A stretch of 64,000 nucleotides of DNA from UBA1858 sp965227695 (GCA_965227695.1 OZ245760.1:930001-994000), one strand, 5' to 3'. Shown: positions 52,783 through 62,449, numbered from the stretch's first letter. Notes: a model not told the origin generated them from the sequence alone. Numbers and translations: made by a program.

Positions 52783-54147
52783 ATGAATACTTTTTTAATC
52801 AGTCTTGTGTCTTTTATTGTTGCAGTGAGTGTCATTGTGACAGTGCATGAATTTGGTCACTTTATTGTGGCGCGATTGCTCGGGGTTAAGGTTCTGCGCT
52901 TTTCTGTGGGATTTGGCAAGCCTCTGATCCGCCGTGTATCTAAAAAGAGTGGAGTTGAGTATGTACTTGCAGCCTTGCCTCTTGGTGGTTATGTGAAAAT
53001 GCTGGATGAAAGGGAAGCTGAAGTAGAAGCCGCTGAATTGCCACAGGCGTTTAATCGTCAACCGGTAATGTCACGTATCGCTATCGTGGCGGCCGGGCCT
53101 GCATTTAACTTTGTTTTCGCTGTAATTGCTTATGCATGTATGTATCTGGTTGGCGTGCAAGGGATGGTGCCGGAAATAGGCAACGTTGAAAAAAACAGTA
53201 TGGCATACGCCGCCGGATTAAATGCGGGCGATATTATAAAAAGTGTCAACGATGAAAAAGTATTTACCTGGGAAGAAGCGAGTATTGAATTTCTCAACCA
53301 GGGGTTAAAGACCGGCGTTGTTACTATTCAGAAAACAGATCCTTCTGGTCAGACCTCGCAAGCCCTGCTTGATCTGTCAGATACAAAAACCCTGCTGGAT
53401 GAAGGTAGTCCCCTGGAAAAAATCGGTATCGAACCCTGGCGTTTAAAACTTGAGGCAAAACTGGGTAAATTCACACCAGATAGCGCCGCTCAGCAGCAAG
53501 GATTCCTGTCGGGTGACGCCATACTGAAGGTTAATGGTGGAGATGTAGGCAGCTGGCAGGAATGGGTGCAGATTGTCCAGGACCATCCACAAAAAACACT
53601 TGATGTGCAAATACTTAGAGATGGCCAATCCATGTCTTTACCCCTAACACCCGCCACACATGTGGTGGACGGGAAAGCTGTAGGAAGGATTGGCGTTTAC
53701 CCATGGATCAATGAAGAGGAACGTCAAAAAAGAGTAATTATTGTACAGGAGGATGTCTTCACCGCATTTTACAAGGGGACTGTCAAAACCATCGATATGA
53801 GTGTGCTGACTGTCAAATTGCTGGGTAAGCTGATTATCGGGCAAGCCTCGGTAAAGAACATTAGCGGTCCTATATCAATCGCTGAATTTGCGGGAATATC
53901 GGCGGTACTTGGCCTGGCGACATTTCTTAGTACACTAGCGATCATTAGTATCAGTATTGGTATACTTAATCTGTTGCCTGTCCCAATACTCGATGGCGGT
54001 CATTTGTTATACTATCTGGTAGAATTGGTTAAAGGCAGTCCTGTTTCAGAAGCTACTCAGCTAGCCGGACAAAAAATTGGAATACTAATGTTGGCAGGTT
54101 TGATGTCATTGGCATTTTACAATGACTTGCAACGTTTATTCAGTTAA
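52783..54147 (+). CDS. rseP: Site-2 protease RseP
   Basis: A 454-residue intramembrane zinc metalloprotease that cleaves anti-sigma-E and cleaved signal peptides. The zinc motif HEFGH is at 22-26 in the first membrane helix; LNLLPVPILDGGHLLYYLVE (third zinc ligand, Asp) is near residue 395. Two periplasmic PDZ domains occupy about 120-300. It precedes bamA, as usual. Confidence 0.96.
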   Translation: MNTFLISLVSFIVAVSVIVTVHEFGHFIVARLLGVKVLRFSVGFGKPLIRRVSKKSGVEYVLAALPLGGYVKMLDEREAEVEAAELPQAFNRQPVMSRIAIVAAGPAFNFVFAVIAYACMYLVGVQGMVPEIGNVEKNSMAYAAGLNAGDIIKSVNDEKVFTWEEASIEFLNQGLKTGVVTIQKTDPSGQTSQALLDLSDTKTLLDEGSPLEKIGIEPWRLKLEAKLGKFTPDSAAQQQGFLSGDAILKVNGGDVGSWQEWVQIVQDHPQKTLDVQILRDGQSMSLPLTPATHVVDGKAVGRIGVYPWINEEERQKRVIIVQEDVFTAFYKGTVKTIDMSVLTVKLLGKLIIGQASVKNISGPISIAEFAGISAVLGLATFLSTLAIISISIGILNLLPVPILDGGHLLYYLVELVKGSPVSEATQLAGQKIGILMLAGLMSLAFYNDLQRLFS

Positions 54148-54165
54148 CTGACAAAGATTAAGATT

Positions 54166-56451
54166 GTGGCAGCAAGAATAATAAAAATATTGCTCATATC
54201 ATTGCTGGTGGTTTTCAACTTGGCATCTGCCGAGCCTTTTAAAGTGGAAGACATTGTCATTGAAGGGCTGGAGAGAATTGAGCCCGGTACCGTATTCACT
54301 TATATTCCTATCAAGGTGGGCGATGTCTACCAGGATTCGGATTCTGCCAACATCATACGCGAGTTGTATAAAACTGAATTATTCAGCGACGTTGAATTAC
54401 GCCGCGAAAGAGCGGCACTTATTGTCGTGGTACAGGAACGCCCCGGTATAGCTTCGCTGGATATCGTCGGCAACAAAGATATCCCCGACGAACAATTGAT
54501 AGAGAGTCTGACAGATATTGGTATTGCTCCGGGTCGCGTATTGAACCGCTCCGTGCTGGAACGCCTTGAGAATGAATTATTGCAGCAGTATTTCGCGCGT
54601 GGAAAATATAGCGTTCAATTAAAAACAATTACCACGGAACTTGAACGTAACCGGGTTGATGTGCAAATACAGATTGCGGAAGGAAAGGCGGCAAAAATTC
54701 GCAGCGTCAATATTGTTGGTAATACAGTTTACGAAGATAAAAAACTAAAGAAAAAATTTGAATCCGGAAACAAACCGTTTTGGAAGTTGTGGTTCTCGGA
54801 TAATGACAAATACTCAAAACAAAGGTTATCTGCCGATCTTGAAACTCTTCGATCTGAATATCTTGATACAGGCTACCTAAATTTCTCTGTTGATTCCACG
54901 CAGGTATCAATTACTCCGGACAAGAAAGACATATTTATCACGATCAATGTTAACGAGGGTGATCAGTATACGTTAGCTGATGTCAAGCTTGCCGGGACAT
55001 ACGACGTCCCCAATGAAGAGCTGACAGAGCTCCTGGTTGTGGAGGTTGGTGAAATTTTTTCCCGCCGTTTAGTCAGGCAATCAGTGGAAAGCATAACAAC
55101 GCGATTTGCTAATGATGGTTATGCATTTGCACGGGTCAATCCTGTCCCGGATGTAGATGAAGATACCAAGACTGTTAACCTCACATTATTTATTGATCCC
55201 GGAAAGCGGGTTTATGTAAGAAGGGTTGATATCGTAGGAAACCAATATAGTCGCGATGAGGTATATCGTCGTGAATTAAGACAAATGGAGAGCGGCTGGT
55301 ATTCGCAAAGCAATATCGAAGCTTCCAGACGGCGAATTCAACGTCTGGCTTTTGTTGAACAGGTTGATATTGAGACGATAAAAATCGCTGATCAGGACGA
55401 CTTTGTTGACCTGCGAATAAGTGTATCAGAGCGTCTCGCCGGCAGTTTCTCTGTCGGGGCAGGTTTTTCCGATAGCCAGGGTCCGGTATTAACTACCAGT
55501 GTCAGCCAGGATAATTTTCTGGGAACCGGTAAACAGGTTGCATTTCAAATTAACACAAGTCGTGTCAATACTGTTTATGATGTTTCATATAATGATCCAT
55601 ATTACACAATCGATGGTGTCAGTCGCGGGTTTGGTTTTAGTTATGTATCGACTGATGCTGAAGAAGCAGATATATCGGATTTTGATTCTGACCGTTTTAG
55701 TTTGAGAGGTAATTACGGTATTCCTTTAACCGAGGTGGATCGCGTAAGCATTGTCGGTGATATCAGAACAACCCAGATCAGCACGAATATAAATACATCA
55801 GATGAAGTAATAGAGTTCCTTGACGATAATGGTGATGACTTTATCAACTTCAATCTTACTGGTATCTACACACACGATAGCCGCAATAGAAGAACATTTG
55901 GAACAAAAGGTTTCTTCCAGCGTGCCAGGGTGGAAGTCACCGTGCCATCAAGTGATCTTGAATACTATAAAATAGATCATCAGCATATCTGGCTGCTACC
56001 TCTAAATGATACATTCACTTTTGCCACACGGTCAGAGATTGGTTATGGTGACAGTTTCGGCAGTACGACCGATTTACCGTTCTTTGAAAAATTCAGGGCT
56101 GGTGGTACTGGCTCTGTGAGAGGGTTCAGGGATAATACACTGGGCCCACAAGACTCTCAGGATGATGCATTTGGTGGTAATTTTCTGACGACCGCAGGTG
56201 TAGAATTATATTTCCCGGTTCCGGCGCTGTATGACCCCAGGCGCTTCCGGATGGGAATATTTGCAGACGTGGGTAACGTATTTGAAGATTTTGATGAATT
56301 TGAAACCAGTGAACTAAGAGGCAGTGCCGGGTTGGAAATTAATTTGATTACAGGGCTTGGTGGTATTACCTTGAGTCTTGCAAGCCCATTTAATGATGAT
56401 GAAGATGACGAAACTGAAGCATTTCAGTTTGAATTCGGCACCAGCTTTTAA
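54166..56451 (+). CDS. bamA: Outer membrane assembly factor BamA
   Basis: A 761-residue protein with signal peptide (residues 1-22, cleavage near LASA), five POTRA domains (about 23-420) and an Omp85 beta-barrel. VRGFRDNTLGP is the conserved barrel loop (VRGF). The protein ends with Phe in FGTSF, the beta-signal. An acidic run NDDEDDE lies just before the last strand. The start is GTG at 54166; no better upstream ATG exists. skp follows 15 bases on. Confidence 0.96.
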   Translation: MAARIIKILLISLLVVFNLASAEPFKVEDIVIEGLERIEPGTVFTYIPIKVGDVYQDSDSANIIRELYKTELFSDVELRRERAALIVVVQERPGIASLDIVGNKDIPDEQLIESLTDIGIAPGRVLNRSVLERLENELLQQYFARGKYSVQLKTITTELERNRVDVQIQIAEGKAAKIRSVNIVGNTVYEDKKLKKKFESGNKPFWKLWFSDNDKYSKQRLSADLETLRSEYLDTGYLNFSVDSTQVSITPDKKDIFITINVNEGDQYTLADVKLAGTYDVPNEELTELLVVEVGEIFSRRLVRQSVESITTRFANDGYAFARVNPVPDVDEDTKTVNLTLFIDPGKRVYVRRVDIVGNQYSRDEVYRRELRQMESGWYSQSNIEASRRRIQRLAFVEQVDIETIKIADQDDFVDLRISVSERLAGSFSVGAGFSDSQGPVLTTSVSQDNFLGTGKQVAFQINTSRVNTVYDVSYNDPYYTIDGVSRGFGFSYVSTDAEEADISDFDSDRFSLRGNYGIPLTEVDRVSIVGDIRTTQISTNINTSDEVIEFLDDNGDDFINFNLTGIYTHDSRNRRTFGTKGFFQRARVEVTVPSSDLEYYKIDHQHIWLLPLNDTFTFATRSEIGYGDSFGSTTDLPFFEKFRAGGTGSVRGFRDNTLGPQDSQDDAFGGNFLTTAGVELYFPVPALYDPRRFRMGIFADVGNVFEDFDEFETSELRGSAGLEINLITGLGGITLSLASPFNDDEDDETEAFQFEFGTSF

Positions 56452-56466
56452 CTCAGGAGAAGTATC

Positions 56467-56973
56467 TTGAATATGAAAAGAATAATCTTGTTTTTCGTAC
56501 TATTAATTGCCGGGTCTTGCATCTCAGCAAATGCAGAATCCCGGATAGGTTACGTCAACTTCGGAAAGCTGATGGAAAAGTCCAAGCAGGGCCAGGCCGT
56601 ACGCGAAGCACTGGAAAGCGAATTTTCAAGTCGCGATAAGCAATTAAGTGCATCCAGAGATGCCATCCTCAAGATGGAAGAAAAGCTCCGGAATGAAGGC
56701 AGCATCATGAGCGAGGCCAACCGGGTGGACCTGGAAAGAGAAATATTAAGCAAAAAGCGAGATCATAATCGTATGCGTGATGAGTATCGCGAGGATATTA
56801 ATATTCGTCGTAATGAGGAAATAGGTGCGTTGCAAAAGAAAGTCTATGAAGTCATTAAGAAATTCTCTGAGGAAAAAAAATATGACCTCGTGTTGACACA
56901 GGCCGTTCTTTACGCCAGCCCCAATGTTGATATCACTGATGAAATCCTGCAGCGCTTGAATTCGAGTCAGTGA
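56467..56973 (+). CDS. skp: Periplasmic chaperone Skp/OmpH
   Basis: A 168-residue protein with signal peptide (ending CISANA) and a long helical coiled coil (about 40-145, KSKQGQAVREALESEFSSRD), the jellyfish-tentacle shape of Skp trimers. C-terminal YDLVLTQAVLYASPNVDITD is typical. TTG at 56467 is 7 bases after AGGAG; the ATG two codons later is 13 away, so TTG is favoured. Confidence 0.93.
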   Translation: MNMKRIILFFVLLIAGSCISANAESRIGYVNFGKLMEKSKQGQAVREALESEFSSRDKQLSASRDAILKMEEKLRNEGSIMSEANRVDLEREILSKKRDHNRMRDEYREDINIRRNEEIGALQKKVYEVIKKFSEEKKYDLVLTQAVLYASPNVDITDEILQRLNSSQ

Positions 56974-57000
56974 TTTTTTAAGTAACGGATAATACTATAT

Positions 57001-58032
57001 ATGCCTTATTCGATTCGCGATATTGCCCGTGAAATCAAAGCCGAGGTAATTGGCGAATCAGATAGCATTTTGACTGAAGTGGCTGATCTGGATGATGCGG
57101 GACCGGAGAGCCTGTCTTTTGCAGTATCTGGCCCATATATCAAGTTATTAAAAGATACCCGGGCAGGTGCGGTTATTGTTTCCAAAAAGCATGCTGACCA
57201 GTGTCCATCGACTGCGCTGATTTGCGACAATCCTTATCTGAGTTTTGCCCGCGCGGCGAGGATATTACATCCTGAAAAATCCAATCCACCGGGTATTCAC
57301 CCCACCGCCCAGGTCCATGAACAATGTCAGATTGCAGATAACGTTCATATTGGACCTAACGTGGTGATTAGTGAAAAATGTACATTTGAAACCGGAGTTT
57401 CAATCGGTGCCGGCACCGTGATTACCGCGCCTGTCAGTATTGGAGAAGGTTCCCGGCTTATTGCACGAGTCACAATTGTAGGCCCGACGATTATCGGCAA
57501 ACGCGCTATTATTCATCCTGGCGTTGTGCTGGCAAGTGATGGCTTTGGTCTGGCGGAGAATCAAGGGGTCTGGGAAAAAATCCCGCAGCTTGGGCGTGTT
57601 GTGCTGGGCGATGATGTGGAAATTGGGGCTAATACAGCGATCGATCGTGGAGCCCTCAAAGATACTGTGATTGGTAATGGAGTAAAGTTGGATAACCAGA
57701 TTCAAATTGCTCACAATGTAGTTATAGGGGATCATACAGCCATTGCTGGTTGTGTTGGGATAGCCGGCAGCACAGTTATTGGTAAACATTGTGCTATTGG
57801 TGCTGCGTCAGGAATTAAAGGCCATATTACTCTTGCGGATGGTGTTCAAATTTCTGGCATGAGTACTGTGCGTCAATCAATTGATAAACCCGGGATGTAT
57901 TCTTCTGGTACGACATTGCTGGATGTTAACAGTTGGTTAAGGAACGCAACTCGCTTTAAGGAAATCGACAATATTTACAAGCGTGTCAATCAAATGGCCA
58001 AAAAGTTGGAAGACCTCGATAAAGGAAAATAG
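57001..58032 (+). CDS. lpxD: UDP-3-O-acylglucosamine N-acyltransferase
   Basis: A 343-residue lipid A enzyme. The N-terminal uridine-binding domain includes ADLDDAGPESLSF, and a hexapeptide left-handed helix runs from about residue 100 to 300, with the catalytic His in IQIAHNVVIG and AGCVGIAGSTVIG. The C-terminal helix (NATRFKEIDNIYKRVNQM) is normal. It lies before fabZ, with a 1-base gap to that ATG. Confidence 0.96.
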   Translation: MPYSIRDIAREIKAEVIGESDSILTEVADLDDAGPESLSFAVSGPYIKLLKDTRAGAVIVSKKHADQCPSTALICDNPYLSFARAARILHPEKSNPPGIHPTAQVHEQCQIADNVHIGPNVVISEKCTFETGVSIGAGTVITAPVSIGEGSRLIARVTIVGPTIIGKRAIIHPGVVLASDGFGLAENQGVWEKIPQLGRVVLGDDVEIGANTAIDRGALKDTVIGNGVKLDNQIQIAHNVVIGDHTAIAGCVGIAGSTVIGKHCAIGAASGIKGHITLADGVQISGMSTVRQSIDKPGMYSSGTTLLDVNSWLRNATRFKEIDNIYKRVNQMAKKLEDLDKGK

Positions 58033-58033
58033 C

Positions 58034-58480
58034 ATGGATTCTGTCATGTCAGTTGGTGAAGTAATGAAGTATTTGCCTCACCGTTACCCTTTTCTATTAG
58101 TCGATAAAGTTGTGCATTGTTCTCATGGAGATTCAATCACCGCAATAAAAAACGTAACGATTAATGAAAATTTTTTTCAAGGTCACTTTCCGGTTACCCC
58201 GGTGTTCCCGGGAGTATTAATTCTTGAAGCACTTGCCCAAACCTCCGGACTGCTTGTCCTCAGTGATCCGAAATTAATGCCTGAAAATGAAAGTTTGTTT
58301 TTATTTGTTGGTATAGAAAACGCCAGGTTTAAACGTCCTGTTGTGCCAGGTGACCAATTGCGTCTGGAGTCAAGGCTGAGTCGAATGAAACGAAATTATG
58401 GCATATTCGATACGAGTGCGTATGTCGGCGATGACATGGCAGCAAGCGCTGAACTAAAATGTATGTTTAAAGACTTATAG
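58034..58480 (+). CDS. fabZ: 3-hydroxyacyl-[ACP] dehydratase FabZ
   Basis: A 148-residue hot-dog-fold enzyme of fatty acid elongation. LPHRYPFLLVDKV carries the catalytic His, and GHFPVTPVFPGVLILEALAQ (with Glu) the other half of the site. An upstream in-frame Met at 57983 lies within lpxD; the ATG at 58034 preceded by AAAGGA is the real start. Balances hydroxyacyl supply between FabZ and LpxA. Confidence 0.96.
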   Translation: MDSVMSVGEVMKYLPHRYPFLLVDKVVHCSHGDSITAIKNVTINENFFQGHFPVTPVFPGVLILEALAQTSGLLVLSDPKLMPENESLFLFVGIENARFKRPVVPGDQLRLESRLSRMKRNYGIFDTSAYVGDDMAASAELKCMFKDL

Positions 58481-58482
58481 GT

Positions 58483-59289
58483 ATGACAACTTCCAGATCG
58501 CACGAGGTTAAAAATAGTCTCATTCATGAGACAGCTATTGTCGATAGCAACGCTAAAATTGGTAAAGGCGTTAATATTGGCCCATATTCGGTGATTGGTG
58601 CGGAAGTTGAGATTGGTGATGGCACGAGAGTTGGTCCACATGTGGTGATTCAGGGGCCAACTAAAATTGGTGATGGCAATCATATTTTTCAATTTGCTTC
58701 AATTGGAGAGGTGCCTCAGGACAAGAAGTTTGCAGGAGAACACAGTTTATTGATTATTGGTGATAACAACACTATCCGTGAGTTCTGCACCATCAATCGG
58801 GGGACAAGTGCGGATAATGGCGCAACGATCATTGGTGACAATAACTGGGTGATGGCCTATGTGCACATCGCACATGATTGTGTAATTGGCAATCACACCA
58901 TATTCTCAAACGGTGCGTCACTGGCAGGACATGTACATGTGGATGACTATGCAGTGTTAGGAGGGTTTACTCTGGTCCATCAGTTTTGTCATATTGGGGC
59001 TCATGCGTTCTGCGGAATGGGTTCTGCCTTAAATAAAGACCTTCCCCCATATACCATGGCATCTGGCAATCTGGCTAAAGCTTTTGGTCTGAATAAAGAG
59101 GGTTTGCGTCGAAGAAATTTCAGTGAAGAGGTAATACAGGCATTACATCAAGCTTACAAGGCGTTAATTGTGTCAAGGAATCCGCGTGCTGAACAATTCA
59201 TCAAAGTGAAGACATTGGCAGGACAATATGAGGAAGTTAATAATTTTGTAAATTTCATTGAGTCCAGCCAAAGAGGAACGGTGCGCTAA
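58483..59289 (+). CDS. lpxA: UDP-N-acetylglucosamine (or 3-amino analogue) acyltransferase LpxA
   Basis: A 268-residue hexapeptide-repeat acyltransferase of the first lipid A step. The catalytic His is His131 in YVHIAHDC; FQFASIGEVPQD and GGFTLVHQFCHIGAHAF are conserved. By alignment from memory to Escherichia coli LpxA, Met179 replaces Gly173, the hydrocarbon-ruler residue; the Pseudomonas enzyme also has Met there and selects C10 chains. The gnnA/gnnB-like genes nearby suggest the true acceptor is UDP-GlcNAc3N. The N-terminus is about six residues longer than in Escherichia coli. lpxB lies tail to tail with zero spacing instead of following on the same strand. Confidence 0.94.
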   Translation: MTTSRSHEVKNSLIHETAIVDSNAKIGKGVNIGPYSVIGAEVEIGDGTRVGPHVVIQGPTKIGDGNHIFQFASIGEVPQDKKFAGEHSLLIIGDNNTIREFCTINRGTSADNGATIIGDNNWVMAYVHIAHDCVIGNHTIFSNGASLAGHVHVDDYAVLGGFTLVHQFCHIGAHAFCGMGSALNKDLPPYTMASGNLAKAFGLNKEGLRRRNFSEEVIQALHQAYKALIVSRNPRAEQFIKVKTLAGQYEEVNNFVNFIESSQRGTVR

Positions 59290-60399
59290 TCAGTGCTGTG
59301 TTAATGCCAGTGCTTTGGCTGCCAGTGCTTTGGAGTCAATCCCGGGCTTCAGTTTATTATAAATTTCATTACGGTTAGTTTGCATTTTGCTGGCAATCTG
59401 TGGGTTATCAATTAATGATTTCAATTCATTATACAGCCTGGTTGCATTAGCATCTTTTTGAATCAGTTCTGTGTAAGCGCGGCGGCCCAAAATAATATTT
59501 GCCAGGCAGATATGATCAGTTTTCACCAGGTGGCCAAATAGCCGGTAAGTAACGGGAGAAATCCGGTAAATAACTACCATTGCTTTACCCATCAGGGCCG
59601 TTTGCAGTGTTGCTGTGCCCGAAGCGATAGCCACTACATTGCAACAATCGATTGTCTGGTAAAAGCTTTTTTTGGTGTATTTAATTTCCAGGTTATAGTG
59701 ATTGAAATGTTCCAGTGTCTTTATATCGATGCCAGGTGCTAATGGTGTCACAAACTTGATATCCCGGTAATGCTGTTTTAGCAAATTTGCCGCTTCAAGC
59801 ATGATCGGGAACAATTTTTTTATTTCGCTCTGGCGACTGCCGGGGGCTAATCCAACAGTAATGCTTGAGTTGCCTGCCGAGTTTGCGGAAAAATGATTAT
59901 CAATATCCGCAAGCAAAGGGTGCCTGACATGACAAACCGGGATATTTGCCTGCCGGTAAAATTCAACTTCAAAGGGAAATAATACCGCCATTAAATCAAT
60001 GCATTTTTGCATTTTTTTCACCCTGCCTGTACGCCATGCCCAGACTTGTGGGCTAACGTAAAATAAAACTTTTATATTGAGAGACTTGGCGAAACTTGCC
60101 AGTTTGAGGTTGAATTCCGGGTAATCAATAAGTATTAAAAGTTCAGGTTTTGTATCTCGCAGGTGTTGTTTGATATCGCGGAGAATCCTGTGCAGTCTTG
60201 GGTAATGTTTCAATACCTCGATAATCCCCACTACGGAAGTCTCACTTACATCATAGAGCGTGCTGACATTTGCTTTGCGCATCAGATCGCCGCCGATACC
60301 ACTGATGCTGGTAACCTGATGTGACCTGAATAGTTCCTGAGCCAACTTTCCTCCCAGTAAATCTCCAGATACCTCACCGGCAATCATTACTATATTCAT
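59290..60399 (-). CDS. lpxB: Lipid-A-disaccharide synthase
   Basis: A 369-residue GT19 glycosyltransferase joining UDP-diacylglucosamine and lipid X. IAGEVSGDLLGGKLAQEL (6-23), YVSPQVWAWRTGRVKKM and GLAPGSRQSEI are family signatures; ASGTATLQTALMGKAMVV marks the UDP site. In the usual gammaproteobacterial order it follows lpxA; here it is inverted and is last in a leftward gnnA-gnnB-lpxB unit, 9 bases after the aminotransferase. Confidence 0.95.
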   Translation of the reverse strand: MNIVMIAGEVSGDLLGGKLAQELFRSHQVTSISGIGGDLMRKANVSTLYDVSETSVVGIIEVLKHYPRLHRILRDIKQHLRDTKPELLILIDYPEFNLKLASFAKSLNIKVLFYVSPQVWAWRTGRVKKMQKCIDLMAVLFPFEVEFYRQANIPVCHVRHPLLADIDNHFSANSAGNSSITVGLAPGSRQSEIKKLFPIMLEAANLLKQHYRDIKFVTPLAPGIDIKTLEHFNHYNLEIKYTKKSFYQTIDCCNVVAIASGTATLQTALMGKAMVVIYRISPVTYRLFGHLVKTDHICLANIILGRRAYTELIQKDANATRLYNELKSLIDNPQIASKMQTNRNEIYNKLKPGIDSKALAAKALALTQH

Positions 60400-60408
60400 C
60401 GATATGTG

Positions 60409-61518
60409 TTATCGCTCGAGTTGATGTTTGCAGACAGCAATGATCTTGTCGATTTGTTGTGAGCTTAATTCTGGATACATGGGCAGTGAAAAACAGGTGC
60501 TTGAAAGCTTCTCTGTCACAGGTAATTTGACTGACCTCGATATTTTGGCAAAAGCAGCCTGTTGATGGAGCCCTTTTGGATAGTAAATGGCCGCGGCAAT
60601 GTTGTTCTCATTTAGTGTTTTTATAATATTATCGCGCTCCGGATGCTGCAATGTATATTGATGAAACACGTGGAAGCAGTCAGGTGTTTCAGTTGGAGTA
60701 ATGATGTTTAGCTCCTTAAAACCTTTGTTATAATGCCCTGCGTTTATGTTTCGTTGTTTATTATAACTGTCAATATGTTTCAGCTTGATTCTCAGAATGG
60801 CTGCCTGAATTTCATCCAGTCGACTATTGTAACCAATAATACTGTGCTGGTAGCGTTTTGGGCTGCCGTGATTGCGAAGCAGTTTTAGCTTTTCAGCGAC
60901 TTCATTATTTGGTGTGCATATCATTCCCCCGTCACCATAACAGCCTAGATTTTTGCTGGGAAAAAAACTAAAGCAGCTGATATCACCGAGAGTTCCTGTT
61001 TTCATTTTTTTGTAAGCAGCCCCAAATGACTGGGCGCAGTCCTCGACCAGGAAAATTTCGCGTCCGTTAATTATTTTCTTTATGGCATCTACGTCTGCAC
61101 TGAGTCCAAATAGATGAACAGCGATTATGGCACGTGTGTTTTCAGTAATCGCCTGCTCTATTTTATCCGGATCTATGTTTAGAGTATTATCACAAATGTC
61201 GACAAATACCGGGGTTGCGCCTACATAATGTATTGCCTCTGCGGTTGCTGCAAAGGTGAATGAAGGTGTAATGACTTCGTCACCCGGACCAATACCAAGC
61301 GCACGTAGTGCCAGGTGTAGTGCATCGGTTCCGGATGCGCAGCTGATAGCATGTTTAATTTTCAAATAATCAGAGATTTCTTCTTCCAGGGCGTAAACAT
61401 TTGGGCCCATAATAAAATTAGTCTGATTTAATATGTCATTAATCGCGGCCTGAATTTCATCTTTCAATGTCTGATACTGTTGATGCAAGTCAACCATGGG
61501 AATGGCTTGTGAGTTCAT
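60409..61518 (-). CDS. gnnB: DegT/DnrJ-family PLP aminotransferase, probable GnnB
   Basis: A 369-residue sugar aminotransferase. The PLP Lys is in CFSFFPSKNLGCYGDGG, with VEDCAQSFGA before it and the N-terminal DLHQQYQTLKDEI and NFIMGPNVYALEEE. Family members of this type transaminate 3-keto sugars. Coupling to the oxidoreductase (1-base spacing) and to lpxB matches the GnnA-GnnB pair first characterised in Acidithiobacillus ferrooxidans, where it makes UDP-2-acetamido-3-amino-2,3-dideoxyglucose for amide-linked lipid A. A WbpE-like role in O-antigen is the alternative. Confidence 0.75.
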   Translation of the reverse strand: MNSQAIPMVDLHQQYQTLKDEIQAAINDILNQTNFIMGPNVYALEEEISDYLKIKHAISCASGTDALHLALRALGIGPGDEVITPSFTFAATAEAIHYVGATPVFVDICDNTLNIDPDKIEQAITENTRAIIAVHLFGLSADVDAIKKIINGREIFLVEDCAQSFGAAYKKMKTGTLGDISCFSFFPSKNLGCYGDGGMICTPNNEVAEKLKLLRNHGSPKRYQHSIIGYNSRLDEIQAAILRIKLKHIDSYNKQRNINAGHYNKGFKELNIITPTETPDCFHVFHQYTLQHPERDNIIKTLNENNIAAAIYYPKGLHQQAAFAKISRSVKLPVTEKLSSTCFSLPMYPELSSQQIDKIIAVCKHQLER

Positions 61519-61519
61519 T

Positions 61520-62449
61520 TTATTTGGTGTTGTGTAGTTGAATGGTATTGATTATCTGGTCTGCGGTTTTTAGTGCGCGTAAACCATCTTCGGCCGTAAC
61601 CAGCGGCGGTGATTTATTTTCAATGCATTTTATGAAATGGGTTATTTCTGTCAGTAGCGCATCGGATGCATCAAAGTGAAGGGTCTCGGCATTAATTTGC
61701 TTATCCGCTCGAGTGTATATACTTAAATCATGACTGCTGAGATCTGCTGACAAGTATGCGTTATGCTGAAATAATCGTAATTTGCGTTCGTTTTTGTTGC
61801 TAACGCGGCTGGCAGTGACGTTGGCAACACATTTGTTGGTGAATGTGATTCTTGCATTGGCAATATCTATATCATCTGATAATACACTCATTCCCGATGC
61901 CTGAATTGATTCAATTTCAGAGTGGACCATGCTGAGTATGATGTCGATGTCATGGATCATTAAATCGAGGACGACGCTGACATCGGTGCCGCGACCTTTA
62001 AAGGGTGCCAGTCGTTGTGATTCAATGAATCTCGGCTGTTGCATATAATCATCCATGGCAAGTACCGCGGGATTGAATCTTTCAATATGGCCGATCTGCA
62101 GCAATGCATTATTTTGTCCGGCAAGCGAAATTAGTTCACGGGCTTGTTCAATCGTAGAAGTCATGGGCTTTTCAAGTAGTACATGTTTGCCATGCGACAG
62201 GAAATGCCTGGCAATCTCGTAGTGAGATGGCGTCGTAGTAACGATGCTTACGGCATCTACGATATCTGTTAAGTGATGGTAATCCGTGCTTACTGAGACA
62301 TCCGGGAATTGTTGTGACACCTGCTCAAGGGTTGACCGGTGACTGTCAACCAGTGCTACCAAATGGCAATTATCAAGCATCTGGTATTTTTGTGCGTGGA
62401 ATTTACCAAGATAACCCACCCCTATAACGGCAACTTTCGCGATTCCCAT
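61520..62449 (-). CDS. gnnA: Gfo/Idh/MocA-family UDP-GlcNAc 3-dehydrogenase, probable GnnA
   Basis: A 309-residue NAD-dependent oxidoreductase. The Rossmann motif VIGVGYLGKFHAQKY is at 9-23, the catalytic-domain signatures LLEKPMTSTIEQA, IGHIERFNP and DLMIHDIDII follow. It would oxidise the 3-hydroxyl of UDP-GlcNAc, producing the ketone that the aminotransferase converts to an amine. First gene of the unit with gnnB and lpxB, divergent from rnhB by 78 bases. WlbA/WbpB-type UDP-GlcNAcA dehydrogenases are the nearest alternative. Confidence 0.75.
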   Translation of the reverse strand: MGIAKVAVIGVGYLGKFHAQKYQMLDNCHLVALVDSHRSTLEQVSQQFPDVSVSTDYHHLTDIVDAVSIVTTTPSHYEIARHFLSHGKHVLLEKPMTSTIEQARELISLAGQNNALLQIGHIERFNPAVLAMDDYMQQPRFIESQRLAPFKGRGTDVSVVLDLMIHDIDIILSMVHSEIESIQASGMSVLSDDIDIANARITFTNKCVANVTASRVSNKNERKLRLFQHNAYLSADLSSHDLSIYTRADKQINAETLHFDASDALLTEITHFIKCIENKSPPLVTAEDGLRALKTADQIINTIQLHNTK

